Origin: Desulforudis sp.
GTDB taxonomy: Bacteria; Bacillota; Desulfotomaculia; Desulfotomaculales; Desulforudaceae
DNA length: 60,173 nt
Direction of reading: 5' to 3'
NCBI GenBank assembly: GCA_019084485.1
Contig: JAHRFU010000116.1
Coordinates: 1-60,173, forward strand
Position numbers and translations under genes: made by a program. This document shows positions 1 through 10,114 of this stretch, piece after piece (within the stretch, counting starts at the first letter, position 1; each line of letters begins with the position of its first letter). The notes under the pieces were generated by a model, which worked only from the letters and a program-made list of their open reading frames with translations, was not told where the DNA came from and did no database searches.

Positions 1-336
1 CTCCGTGAACGCCGGGCGCAGCTTGCCGGAACGCTCAGCGGCGGTGAGCAGCAAATGCTGGCGATCGGTCGAGCGTTGATGTCTAAGCCGCGCCTTTTGC
101 TGATGGACGAGCCTTCGATGGGTCTGGCCCCGATGCTTGTCCGCGAAATCTTTGTCATTATTAAGGAGCTTCACGCGGCCGGTACCACGATTCTTTTGGT
201 TGAACAGAACGCCCGTATGGCGCTCTCCATCGCCTCTCGCGCCTATGTGCTGGATACGGGCAAAATCGTCCTGTCCGGCGATGCCGCGCAACTCGCCGGA
301 AACCCCGAAGTGCGCAAAGCCTATCTTGGTGCCTAG
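1..336 (+). CDS. livF: Branched-chain amino acid ABC transporter ATPase LivF (3' part)
   Basis: The reading frame is open from base 1, so the 5' part lies outside the window. About 111 C-terminal residues are present. They include the ABC signature LSGGEQQ, a Walker B stretch [13 protein letters not shown], and the switch histidine position occupied by LLVEQN, where Gln-Asn after the Glu is typical of the LivF/LivG branch of amino-acid uptake ATPases. The GLAPMLV segment and the short C-terminal tail fit LivF rather than LivG. By family knowledge it would power uptake of branched-chain amino acids with LivHMG and a binding protein, presumably encoded upstream. A hairpin follows at 368-392, so this is probably the last gene of its operon. 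Confidence 0.85.
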   Translation, partial: LRERRAQLAGTLSGGEQQMLAIGRALMSKPRLLLMDEPSMGLAPMLVREIFVIIKELHAAGTTILLVEQNARMALSIASRAYVLDTGKIVLSGDAAQLAGNPEVRKAYLGA

Positions 337-367
337 GCAAGTGTAGATCAAGAACACTATCAGAACG

Positions 368-396
368 GCGGCTTTCTAGCGATAGAAGCCGCTTTA
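368..396 (+). terminator. Rho-independent terminator after livF
   Basis: Inverted repeat GCGGCTT (368-374) and AAGCCGC (386-392) followed by TTTATTA. It lies 32 nt past the livF stop and before the next gene on the same strand. Confidence 0.7.
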
Positions 397-517
397 TTAC
401 TTGGCGGGAAAGTGCTACAGTATACTTCGGGTGTGTTCTGCAGTCAATCAGTTATCTGGCTTGGAAGGCACAGCCGGCCGGGCCGTTTAGACTTTGGTAA
501 AAGGGGAGGGGCTTGCA

Positions 518-1495
518 CTGATCGAGGTGAAAAACCTTCATAAGACCTACAAAAGCATCGCCGCGGTCAGCGACCTTTCCTTCTCGGTCGATTCTGGGGA
601 GTTCTTCGGTTTTCTCGGTCCGAACGGGGCAGGGAAGACCACTACGATTAAAATTCTGGCCACCCTGGTGCGCCCGACCAGCGGAACCGTTACCCTGAAC
701 GGATACGATGTGGTGCGTCAGGCAACGGATGTGAGACGATCAATCGGAATGGTGTTTCAGGATCCCAGCCTCGACGAACGGCTTACAGCTGTCGAAAACA
801 TGGAACTGCACGGGATGCTCTACGGTATGCAGCGCGGGCTGATGAAAGCGGAGATCACCAAGCTGTTGGAATTGGTCGACCTTGGCGACCGTAGGAACGA
901 CATGGTACGGTCATTTTCCGGAGGGATGAAACGGCGGCTGGAAATCGCACGTGGGCTTCTGCACCAGCCCCCGGTCCTGTTCCTCGATGAGCCGACGGTT
1001 GGTCTAGACCCTCAAACCAGAAAACACATTTGGGACTATATTTCGGAAGTGCGCAAGAGCAGGGGAGCGACCATATTCCTGACCACTCATTACATGGAGG
1101 AAGCGGAAGGCTGCCACCGGGTAGGGATTATCGACCACGGCCGGCTAGTGGCTATCGACACCCCCAGCGCCTTGAAGAAGTCAGCGGTGAAGGACGTACT
1201 CACCTTACGGACCAGCGACCCCGCAGTCGCAGTGGCCATCATTCGTGATGAACTAGGGATCGAACCCGATCTGGACGGAGAGACCATCACGCTGACCGCT
1301 CCTGATGATGGAGAGTCGTACCTGGCGCGCCTGGTCGCACTTATTCCGGGTATCACCGCCATCGGAGTGAATCGGCCGACGCTGGAAGATGTCTTTCTGA
1401 AACTTACCGGACGGGACATCCGGGACGAACCGGTGAGCGCTCTGGATCGCATGCGCACCCGACACCGTTCTGTAAGCAGGAGGGGTAAACACTGA
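518..1495 (+). CDS. ABC-type exporter ATPase, DrrA/CcmA-like
   Basis: ATPase of an ABC-2 type exporter. Visible motifs in order are Walker A GPNGAGKTT, the Q-loop region VFQDPSLDE, the signature SFSGGMKRR, Walker B PVLFLDEPTVGLD and the switch region LTTHYMEEAE. A C-terminal extension of about 90 residues resembles the domain found in DrrA (daunorubicin resistance) proteins. An upstream in-frame TTG at 494 exists, but an AAGGGGAGGG ribosome site at 501-511 lies downstream of it and 6 nt before an in-frame CTG at 518. That would give an N-terminus IEVKNLHKTYK, normal for the family, so 518 is preferred. The partner permease follows after 2 nt. The exported substrate cannot be told from sequence. 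Confidence 0.88.
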   Translation: MIEVKNLHKTYKSIAAVSDLSFSVDSGEFFGFLGPNGAGKTTTIKILATLVRPTSGTVTLNGYDVVRQATDVRRSIGMVFQDPSLDERLTAVENMELHGMLYGMQRGLMKAEITKLLELVDLGDRRNDMVRSFSGGMKRRLEIARGLLHQPPVLFLDEPTVGLDPQTRKHIWDYISEVRKSRGATIFLTTHYMEEAEGCHRVGIIDHGRLVAIDTPSALKKSAVKDVLTLRTSDPAVAVAIIRDELGIEPDLDGETITLTAPDDGESYLARLVALIPGITAIGVNRPTLEDVFLKLTGRDIRDEPVSALDRMRTRHRSVSRRGKH

Positions 1496-1497
1496 AT

Positions 1498-2277
1498 ATG
1501 CTGAAACCCTTCTGCGTTTGTGTATACGTGATCTGGCTCCGGGAAATCCGCAAGTTTGCGCGGGAACGTACCCGACTTTTTGCCATGCTCGGGCAGCCAT
1601 TGCTTTACCTGCTGATTATGGGTCAGGGGCTAAGGGCGATTTTCAGCATTGATATCCCCGGTTTCGATTATCTTTCCTTTATGTATCCGGGGATAATTGG
1701 AATGACCATTCTGTTCACCGCGATGTTTGCTTCGGTCTCGATCATATGGGACCGGGAATTCGGGGTGCTGAAGGAAGTTCTGGTGGCACCGGTACCGCGG
1801 AGCGCAATCGCTGTCGGCAAGGCCCTTGGCGGCAGTACCACGGCGGTGATCCAGGGTACCATCCTGCTGCTCCTGGCGCCGTTCGTCGGGATTTCGCTCA
1901 CCCTGGTGGCCGTACTGCAACTGATCCCCTTGATGTTCCTGCTCGCCTTTGCGATTACCTCGCTGGGAGTGCTGGTGGCGGCCCGGACCGAAACAATGGA
2001 AGGCTTCCACATGATCATGAACTTCATTATTATGCCGCTGTTTATGCTTAGCGGCGCCTTTTTCCCGATCGGATCGGCACCGGAATGGATGCAGCCGCTG
2101 ATGAAGGCTAACCCCGTCGCCTACGGCGTGGACGCCTTCCGAAACATCTTCTTCGCCGGTTCAGAGGTGCTGGACTTCATAGTTTATTACCCGTTGTACT
2201 ATGACGTACTGGTGTTGGTGGCCTTCTCCACAGTCACCGTATTACTCGGCATGCAAGCCTTCCGTAAGGTGGACTGA
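1498..2277 (+). CDS. ABC-2 type transporter permease
   Basis: About 259 residues with roughly six hydrophobic membrane segments and the ABC-2 permease pattern. There is a cytosolic N-terminus (REIRKFARERTRLF), a Glu/Arg-rich loop with REFGVLKEVLVAPVPR, and near the end GAFFPIGSAPEWMQP followed by NPVAYGVDAFR, a signature seen in DrrB/NodJ-type permeases. It starts 2 nt after the ATPase stop, so the two form one exporter operon. Substrate unknown; drug, lipid or polysaccharide export are all possible. Confidence 0.88.
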   Translation: MLKPFCVCVYVIWLREIRKFARERTRLFAMLGQPLLYLLIMGQGLRAIFSIDIPGFDYLSFMYPGIIGMTILFTAMFASVSIIWDREFGVLKEVLVAPVPRSAIAVGKALGGSTTAVIQGTILLLLAPFVGISLTLVAVLQLIPLMFLLAFAITSLGVLVAARTETMEGFHMIMNFIIMPLFMLSGAFFPIGSAPEWMQPLMKANPVAYGVDAFRNIFFAGSEVLDFIVYYPLYYDVLVLVAFSTVTVLLGMQAFRKVD

Positions 2278-2285
2278 GAGACCAA

Positions 2286-2600
2286 CTAGTTAGCCTGATC
2301 CGACACCACTTTCGGGGAGCCGTCTGAACCCTGTTCCAGACGATCCCCAGCTTGCAAGACGATGACCACACCTTGTTCCACGTCCAACGCGATCTCACGG
2401 TTCACCTTGGTGGTTACACGCTTTCCGTCAGCGCTGAGTACGGTCTCAATTTTGGCGCCGTCGGCAAAGTGCATGACCTGCTTCAGTGAGCCATCATCCA
2501 GAGGAATCAGTTCCTGGCGTTCCGGTTCATCCAGGCCGCTGCGCTGAAAGCGCCAATCGATATTGCCGGGCAGTTTCTTGCCGTTGACCACAAAACTCAT
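2286..2600 (-). CDS. Unrecognised 104-aa protein
   Basis: I do not recognise a family. The protein is small, acidic and soluble-looking, with alternating strand-like segments (KQVMHFADGAKIETVLSADG, then KVNREIALDVEQGVVIVLQAGD) that suggest a beta-rich fold. It has no signal peptide and no membrane segment. The ATG at 2600 has a GGAGG ribosome site about 9 nt upstream, which supports real translation. It converges on the ABC permease with only 8 nt between stops and has no operon partner. Function not assigned. Confidence 0.6.
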   Translation of the reverse strand: MSFVVNGKKLPGNIDWRFQRSGLDEPERQELIPLDDGSLKQVMHFADGAKIETVLSADGKRVTTKVNREIALDVEQGVVIVLQAGDRLEQGSDGSPKVVSDQAN

Positions 2601-2639
2601 GCTACAACCTCCACAAGTGAGTAAGGGGCGTTACAAAAA

Positions 2640-2667
2640 GCCGAAGACAATGATATCTTTCTTCGGC
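2640..2667. other. Hairpin in the 5' region of the 104-aa gene
   Basis: Perfect 8-bp inverted repeat GCCGAAGA / TCTTCGGC with a 12-nt loop, about 40 nt upstream of the start codon at 2600. On the plus strand it has no T-run. On the minus strand it is followed by TTTTTGTAA, so it could act as an attenuator or a weak terminator before the small gene. From here to 3009 (about 340 nt) I see no gene. Confidence 0.45.
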
Positions 2668-3009
2668 GCACCAACTTAGATTCCTGCCAGGGCATTTCGG
2701 TGGATCAGACGGGAGCGTGATTAATTCCCGATACAACATCGGAAGGGCTGTTGACGGGATGGAGTAAGCATCCGTAGGCGAGACGCTCTGGCGTGGAGCA
2801 GGTGTTGGTTTAGGTGTAGATTGTAAGGTTTGACGTGCAGATACAAAGAACCGAGGCTTAAACCGATAGCCTATGCAACATAATACATCTTATCGGAACC
2901 ACAACGGCAAGGGGCACCCTGAAGGATTTTGGATGGCCATGGCGAATTCCGACATAGTCTTCTCTGATGGCCGACGATTGGATGGCCCCTTGTGAATCGA
3001 GGTGTCTCG

Positions 3010-4107
3010 TTGCCAAAGATACACGTCAGTATGCTGGTTCCTGGTATGCGGCTGTCCAAACCAGTGTATGGCCTGGACGAGGCTGTGCTTTGGGTCGGTC
3101 ACGCCCTGACCGTACGGGCCATCAAGCGGTTGAAGCTGCACCGAATCGAATATGTCGATGTTGAAGGCACTGAGGATGAAGCTCTTGCTGAGGTTCCCAC
3201 GGTGGAATTAATTCCACCCGAAAGCCGCGAGAAGGCGATTTCCAGCGTTAAGGCATCTTTTCAGGAAGCAGTGCACCATAAACCGTCCGCCCATTCTCCC
3301 GAAATTGAGGAGACCGCCCGTGACCTAGTCCATTTTCTGACCAGGCACCAGCGCCTGATCAGCTCCATTTCTGAAATTCGTAGCCTCGACGAGTACCTGC
3401 TCGAGCATAGTGTAAATGTTAGTGCCTTAGCCATAATGACCGGTGCATGCCTTGGGCTGGGTGAAGATGAGTTGTACCAGTTAGGCGTTTGCGGGTTGAT
3501 GCACGATATCGGCAAGGTCAAGGTGCCGCAGGCTATTCTGAATAAGCCCGGCCGGCTTACCGCAGATGAATTCAGAGAGGTCCAGAAGCACACAGTATAC
3601 GCCCTTGAGTTGCTGTCATATGACCCGATTGCCGCTAAGGTCGCAAGCCAGCATCACGAGCGCTATGACGGAAGCGGTTACCCCTTTATGCTGAAGAGGG
3701 ACGAAATACACGTGTACGCGCAGATTATCGGGCTTGCAGATGTGTATGATGCGATGACCGTTGACCGTTGCTACCGGGATGCCTGTCAGGCCCGTGAAGT
3801 GATCGAATTGATTGCCGCTACCGGCAATTATCATTTTGAATACCGAATTGTAAAGGCGTTTCTGTCAAACATCGCCCCCTACCCTGTCGGTAGCAAGGTA
3901 CTCCTCTCCAATGGTCAAAGCGCTATTGTGGTGAGCGCTTCGCACCATTTCCCAATATACCCCAGAATTCGCCTGCTAACGGATGAGCGTGGTGAGCAGT
4001 TGTCAACCTTTGAAGACATTGACTTGCACACCGGCTACAAAGGCCTGTATATTGTTCGCCAACTGAGTACACAGCAAGCTCATACCGACTCTCCTAGAGC
4101 CGGTTAG
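3010..4107 (+). CDS. HD-GYP domain protein, probable c-di-GMP phosphodiesterase
   Basis: The N-terminal ~110 residues resemble the DUF3391-type domain often fused to HD-GYP (VSMLVPGMRLSKPVYG). The HD-GYP domain then shows EHSVNVSAL, the metal-binding HDIGK, HTVYALELL and the full HHERYDGSGYP motif, so all catalytic positions look intact. The family hydrolyses cyclic di-GMP. About 60 C-terminal residues (YPVGSKVLLSNGQSA onward) form the usual small tail domain. A GTG at 2992 would add six residues, but GAGGTG at 2999-3004 sits 5 nt before the TTG at 3010, giving the family-typical start MPKIHVSMLVPGM. It converges on a cyclase gene 22 nt away. Confidence 0.9.
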   Translation: MPKIHVSMLVPGMRLSKPVYGLDEAVLWVGHALTVRAIKRLKLHRIEYVDVEGTEDEALAEVPTVELIPPESREKAISSVKASFQEAVHHKPSAHSPEIEETARDLVHFLTRHQRLISSISEIRSLDEYLLEHSVNVSALAIMTGACLGLGEDELYQLGVCGLMHDIGKVKVPQAILNKPGRLTADEFREVQKHTVYALELLSYDPIAAKVASQHHERYDGSGYPFMLKRDEIHVYAQIIGLADVYDAMTVDRCYRDACQAREVIELIAATGNYHFEYRIVKAFLSNIAPYPVGSKVLLSNGQSAIVVSASHHFPIYPRIRLLTDERGEQLSTFEDIDLHTGYKGLYIVRQLSTQQAHTDSPRAG

Positions 4108-4129
4108 GCGCCGGGGACAAGTTGAGCGG

Positions 4130-5224
4130 TTACCTCCCTGCGGAATCTAGGTTGGCACGGGTACGGTTTCGCAGCCTATATAGCGAGACCAGGTTTCTCT
4201 TTCCGGTCACGCTGATTTGCCTTACAAACTCAAACTCGGCGGAATTTCGCAAGCGGGAAAAGGTAGCCTCTGATATGTAGATCGAGTCAATCTCCGCTTC
4301 GTTTTGAATTCGAGATGCGGTGTTAACTACATCTCCAATCACCGTAAGGTCCTTCCGGCCAGTTCCGCCGATGTCCCCTTGGATTACGGTTCCGCTGTTA
4401 ATGCCGATCCGAACGGAAATCGGCTGCATCCCCTCCATCATTTTGATGGAGTTTAGCTGGGAGATTACGCTGAGTACCTTCCTCCCTGCCGCGATGGCAT
4501 CGTCGGCATCCACGAAGACGGCCAGAACAGCGTCACCGATGAACTTGTCGATGTCCCCGTGGAATCGATCAATTACCGACTCGCATATCCAAAAGAAGTC
4601 GTTGAGCCTCTTCACGGCCTCTTCTGGTAGAGAGGTCTCCGCAAAACCGGAAAACCCTACAATATCAATAAACACTATGGTAAGGTGGCGTTTTTGGGTT
4701 TTGTTGTCCACCCCCGATTGAACCTGCCGTACGATATTGTGGAATGTGTACGAGGACACATATTTCTTTATTACCGCGTTGAACTTCTCTTGGAGAATTC
4801 GGAAGTCTTCTTCTGCAGAGATATTGTTGAATACTGCAATTGCGGCTACAATTTCCCCTTCCTCATTGGCTAACGGGTGAACATGAAGCTTAACTGGAAA
4901 GCGGTTGCCGGACTTGTGCCGGACGTAGACCTTGGATTGCAGAAGCCGTCCCTGTTCAAGCGCCTTGCTCAACGGGCAGTTACCGTCGCATAACGGTTCA
5001 CCTTCTGCATCGGCGTGGTTTAGGATACGGTTGCCACAGGTCTTACCAAGGACTTCATCGGCGTTGTAGCCGGTCATTCCTTCGGCTATCCTGTTCCAAT
5101 AGACGATTCGGCGTAGCCTGTCTACTATGTAGACCCCGTCATGGACCGAGTCTAATAGTCCGTTCAAAACTCCTTGCGGCTCAAGTACTCCCAGTGAGAC
5201 CAGTTTCAAAGTAGCATCAGACAT
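4130..5224 (-). CDS. PAS domain - class III adenylate/guanylate cyclase
   Basis: A PAS domain (residues ~20-145, with DGVYIVDRLRRIVYWN and a cysteine-bearing loop ending in CDGNCPLSKAL) is joined by a helical linker to a class III nucleotidyl cyclase catalytic domain (~175-340). Catalytic elements are visible: metal-binding aspartates in VFIDIVGFSGF and DKFIGDAVLAVF, and the purine/transition-state segment DLTVIGDVVNTASRIQ, whose Asn and Arg are present. Lys in DKFIGD and the Asp-x-Thr pattern favour ATP as substrate, but this is inference. A GTG at 5242 is possible, but GAGG lies 8 nt before the ATG at 5224. Soluble, with no membrane segment. The PAS cysteines might bind a cofactor. Confidence 0.88.
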   Translation of the reverse strand: MSDATLKLVSLGVLEPQGVLNGLLDSVHDGVYIVDRLRRIVYWNRIAEGMTGYNADEVLGKTCGNRILNHADAEGEPLCDGNCPLSKALEQGRLLQSKVYVRHKSGNRFPVKLHVHPLANEEGEIVAAIAVFNNISAEEDFRILQEKFNAVIKKYVSSYTFHNIVRQVQSGVDNKTQKRHLTIVFIDIVGFSGFAETSLPEEAVKRLNDFFWICESVIDRFHGDIDKFIGDAVLAVFVDADDAIAAGRKVLSVISQLNSIKMMEGMQPISVRIGINSGTVIQGDIGGTGRKDLTVIGDVVNTASRIQNEAEIDSIYISEATFSRLRNSAEFEFVRQISVTGKRNLVSLYRLRNRTRANLDSAGR

Positions 5225-5334
5225 GCGGCCATCCTCACTCACCCACAGAACTGTTACTACACTAGATTCTCACCTGCATCGGTGAATTCCTGCCGTGGGA
5301 AGGCTTGACAATGCAGGCACCGTCTGACTAATAA

Positions 5335-6214
5335 TCATATCTCCCTGCGTCGTAGGGTCAGTATCTTCTTGGGTTTGCCTCTACCATCCTTACTTTCCAT
5401 TAGAGAACTGTAGGAGTCCAATACGTCTTCACCGGTCCGGCGACCCCCGACCAATGGGCATTCAAATCCAAATATGTAACCTCCAATACGCGGCGGCCCC
5501 GAACGCGAGAGTAGACTCCTAAGACTAGGAAGAACGTGCTCAGAAAAACCAGGACTGCAATGAATGCCAACACTATCGTTAGCCTCCCTGTTGGGATAAT
5601 CGCTTCTTGGATACCGTGCTGTAGGGGAAACGGAACACATCCACTGGGATGTGATTCCCTGAATGCTCGCACGAATCGGTAATTCAACGCCCGCCATCAG
5701 TACCATTGTCTCCAGGCGGGCAAGCATATCTCGTGGAGAGTTAGCGTGCCCGGTGGTTAGTGACCCATCGTGACCAGTGTTCATCGCCTGCAGCATATCC
5801 AGGGCCTCTCCTCCCCGGACCTCGCCGATGACGATGCGATCAGGACGCATCCGTAGGCTGTTAATCACTAAGTCACGAATCGCAATGCGCCCTTTACCTT
5901 CCAGGTTGGGGGGGGGCTGTAGCTCGGCGGCGTCCTCAATGGTGATAATGCGCTCATCTTCTGGAATGAACCTGGAAAGGACGTTTAAGACGGTCGTTTT
6001 ACCGGACCCGGTAGAACCGGAAACGACAATGTTGATCTTTGCGGACACACAGGCTCGTAAAAAGTGGGATATCTCCGTGGATAACGCGCCAAAGTTGAGC
6101 AGGTCTTCTACCGTAAACGGGTCTGCCGCAAACTTCCGGATCGTGATTGTCGGACCGTTAATGGTCAGAGGAGGGATGATCGCATTGACCCGGGAACCGT
6201 CAGGCGTCGCGCAT
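5335..6214 (-). pseudogene. Broken CpaF/TadA secretion ATPase (3' part)
   Basis: Second half of a type II/IV secretion ATPase of the Tad (Flp pilus) system. In this frame one reads PDGSRVNAI, then a Walker [10 protein letters not shown], an Asp box [11 protein letters not shown], Walker [16 protein letters not shown] and [15 protein letters not shown]. Three defects show decay. A 1-nt loss near 6205-6214 separates it from its N-terminal half. About 12 residues that normally follow AELQ (with the conserved HVVRLETR) are missing at a run of nine C. After LPIRASIQG the family sequence stops and the frame runs into unrelated residues to 5335. It lies downstream of the TadG-like ORF in the same direction. 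Confidence 0.8.
5400..5687 (-). pseudogene. Membrane-protein fragment, possibly a TadB/TadC start
   Basis: In another frame inside the end of the CpaF remnant lies a strongly hydrophobic segment ([20 protein letters not shown], then [12 protein letters not shown]). A single membrane helix followed by basic residues is how TadB or TadC proteins begin, and those genes normally follow cpaF. Nothing family-like continues after it. I read this as the 5' end of a deleted tadB-like gene fused to the cpaF remnant. The identification is tentative. Confidence 0.35.
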
Positions 6215-6992
6215 CAACCAATGGAGAGGCCTCGTCTATGCGACGGCCGAGGGGCAGGATGATTTTCTCAATCGTGTGAAGGACGTGATCGTCGTCCTTA
6301 AACTTGGTGTCTGTTAGGTGGAGTTTGCCCTTGCGTTCCACATATACCTGTTTTGGACCAATTACCATAATTTCCGAGACATCCGGATCCTTAAGTAGCA
6401 GTTCGATCGGTCCAAAACCAGCGATTTCGTTGTCGCGGTAGTCACTGGCACCAGGCTTGCCGGGGGCGATCGGGTTGAAATTGCCCGGACCAAGCTGTGA
6501 CTCTTTCCACTGACCAACCTTCAGTTCATAAATCATTCCCTGCTGATACTCAATGTCAGGTGCGGCCAACGGTACAATACCCCGCATCCCAACAATAGAT
6601 CCCACGATTGCGGTCGCTCTGGCGGACACATTAACCGATTGAAACCCTAAGACACGGGCCAAACCGTAGTGCACCACCTTGCCGGCCTGAACCGTGACGG
6701 CGCTGTTCCCATTACTGACTACGGCTGTTACCTTGTCAGCATCAGCTCCGTTCTTTTGTACCGCATACTCGATGGCCTTACCCTGGGCGGCAGCTGGGTT
6801 GAACACCAATTCCTGTGCAGCGGCCAGAGCAGCAGCATCAGCAGCAGTGACCACAGTTCGTTTTTCGGCGGTGGCCAAGCCGATACCGATATCAACAGCT
6901 AGGGCCGCAAAGCCCAGTAAGGTAACGATCATCGCTGCTACCAGTACTGATACCGATCCTGTTTCGCTATTGAATCTCGGTCCTAGGTTCAC
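6165..6992 (-). pseudogene. TadG-like pilin-assembly N-terminus fused to CpaF N-terminus
   Basis: The first ~170 residues resemble TadE/TadG proteins: a short cytosolic lead, one membrane helix (VSVLVAAMIVTLLGFAALAV), then a Pro/Ala/Val-rich exported part with GIVPLAAPDIEYQQG and GQWKESQLGPGNFNPIA. After YRDN the sequence jumps in frame into the N-terminal domain of CpaF (AGFGPIELLLKDPDVSEIMV, then GPKQVYVERKGKLHL and [16 protein letters not shown]) and ends 11 residues after a 1-nt frameshift. The fusion implies a deletion removing the end of tadG and all genes up to cpaF. A GTG at 6992 has GAGGTG 7 nt upstream; an ATG at 7025 is also in frame. Confidence 0.7.
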
Positions 6993-7104
6993 TGCATCAC
7001 ACCTCATTCCAGCCGCATTGGTCATCGGTTACACAAGCTACCCGTGCCCCTTCGCGGGTTGAGCTGGTTACGGTGATTGGTTCTGTTCACCATATATCTC
7101 CCAC

Positions 7105-7582
7105 CTACCCCGCAATTTTCAAATCTATTAAGTAGGCCGTTACTGTGCCAGCGAAAATCGCCATCCCCATATGGAACAGCGAGTCGCTTCCGGTCTGGGC
7201 CAGTGCCGTCGGAAACCATTATCGGGGATCCAATCGCTCCCCCTGGTCAACACAAAGAACCCTAATCCTTTTCCGAGATCCCTCAATGCCGTGGGGCGGT
7301 GTGTAATTACGATCGCCAGCAGGTGATCACTCCTCCCCAAACTGCTGTCAGTAGCGCCGCTTCCAAGGTAAAGGCCCATCCTTTCAGCGCCCCGATTGCT
7401 CCCATGAGCTTGACGTCGCCCCCACCGATACCACCCATCGCAAAAGGAATAACGAAAATGGCCACTCCTAAGAGTAAACCCTGAAGACTGTAAACCACAC
7501 CTTCAGGGCCGTTAATAAATCCGTTGCAGATGAACCCAGCGGTGATTGCAGGTAGGGTCAACCAATTGGGGATCTTGTTCAC
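7105..7582 (-). pseudogene. Frameshifted prepilin peptidase (CpaA/TadV-like, A24 family)
   Basis: Frame one gives NKIPNWLTLPAITAGFI, a membrane helix and GGIGGGDVKLMGAIGALKG, which carries the second catalytic Asp motif GxGD of A24 aspartic prepilin peptidases. It then stops early. The rest of the protein continues in two other frames (LLAIVI... with GKGLGFFVLTRG, then RLAVPYG, then MAIFAGTVTAYLIDLKIAG up to a TAG at 7105). At least two frameshifts are therefore needed. The N-terminal helix with the first catalytic Asp (normally just before RKIPN) is also absent. This is a clear pseudogene in the decayed Tad locus. Confidence 0.8.
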
Positions 7583-7856
7583 CTCCTTTCAGTCGACTTC
7601 GTTTTTCATAATCCTTCCTATTTCTGAAACTGCCGGTGCTAGTCGTCGAAATGTCCCGGCCCGGAGTAAATGCATTTGCCATAAAGTGTGGCGGGTTAAC
7701 ATTTTGCGCCAGAGCCTGTCCATATTCTAGCGCCAACGCATCAAACGTGTAAGAGTACAATTGCTCATATTTTAGTTGGTCGTTTGTACCAATTGCCTGA
7801 ATATTGAATCGGACCATGGTCCCACCTGTTGCGCGGGTGTTACGGAAAATGGGCAC
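7583..7856 (-). pseudogene. Unrecognised ORF remnant upstream of the prepilin peptidase
   Basis: An open frame of about 90 residues with a plausible soluble composition (VRFNIQAIGTNDQLKYEQL, then YTFDALALEYGQALAQNV) runs into the start of the prepilin peptidase in a different frame. The in-frame sequence extends upstream of its GTG without a family-like start. An AAAGGAGGTG at its end overlaps the first codons of the peptidase remnant. I cannot name a family. It may be the 3' end of a deleted gene or a small Tad accessory protein. Confidence 0.35.
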
Positions 7857-7927
7857 AGCATTCCACCGAGGGAAAGCCTGATTTTCCGCGAATCCGACAC
7901 CGAAACATGGTTGATAAACAAAAGAAA

Positions 7928-7961
7928 ACCGGGAGTACCCTGGCGAAGGGCTACTCCCGGT
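7928..7961 (-). terminator. Terminator after mdh
   Basis: Inverted repeat ACCGGGAGTA...TACTCCCGGT (7928-7937 / 7952-7961) with further CCC/GGG pairing inside. It lies 27 nt past the mdh stop on the minus strand and is followed there by TTTTCTTTTG. Confidence 0.8.
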
Positions 7962-7987
7962 AAACGATGATTAGGAATAGGCTGGTT

Positions 7988-9732
<1,745 letters not shown>

Positions 9733-9754
9733 AACCCCCAGACATCCGGGGGTT
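9733..9754 (-). other. Hairpin holding the tatC ribosome site
   Basis: AACCCCC (9733-9739) and GGGGGTT (9748-9754) can pair with an 8-nt loop immediately before the GTG start at 9732. In the minus-strand mRNA the arm next to the start codon is the G-rich ribosome site. It could lower tatC translation or act as a weak terminator after tatA. Confidence 0.45.
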
Positions 9755-9792
9755 GACGAAATGCTCTTTCAGAGGATGGCTGACCGTCGGTT

Positions 9793-10047
9793 CTAGCTCT
9801 TCGCTGATGGGGCGGATTCATCTTCGGTCTTGACGATTTCCAGGGAGCTACGGGCCCCATGGAGGTCCTCCTTGACCTCTTTCACAGTATCCGTAACGTC
9901 CCCAAACGTCTCACGGGATGAGGTTCTAAACTCCCGGATGGTCTTACCGAGTGACTTGCCGACCTGGGGCAGTTTTCCAGGACCAAAGATGATCAAGGCG
10001 ACCACCAGGATCAGGACCATTTCGGGCATGCCAATGTTTGGTAGCAT
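9793..10047 (-). CDS. tatA: TatA-family translocase subunit (copy 1)
   Basis: 84-aa protein with the TatA/E architecture: one N-terminal membrane helix (PEMVLILVVALIIFGPGKLP), the FGPGKLP hinge, an amphipathic helix (QVGKSLGKTIREFRTSS) and a charged C-terminal tail. It would oligomerise into the Tat pore with the neighbouring TatC. It lies between the two tatC genes in the same orientation and has an ATG start with GAGGGGG upstream. Confidence 0.92.
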   Translation of the reverse strand: MLPNIGMPEMVLILVVALIIFGPGKLPQVGKSLGKTIREFRTSSRETFGDVTDTVKEVKEDLHGARSSLEIVKTEDESAPSAKS

Positions 10048-10114
10048 CAGAATCCCCCTCTATTGGATTGAATCAACAGCATACTTCGACACTCAAAAGG
10101 TAATTCCTGCTGCA

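Noticed and set aside
2680-3005. Possible c-di-GMP riboswitch before the HD-GYP gene
   Set aside because: None of the conserved GEMM blocks (CACGCAAAGGGCAAACC-like, GGACGCAAAGC-like) is present.
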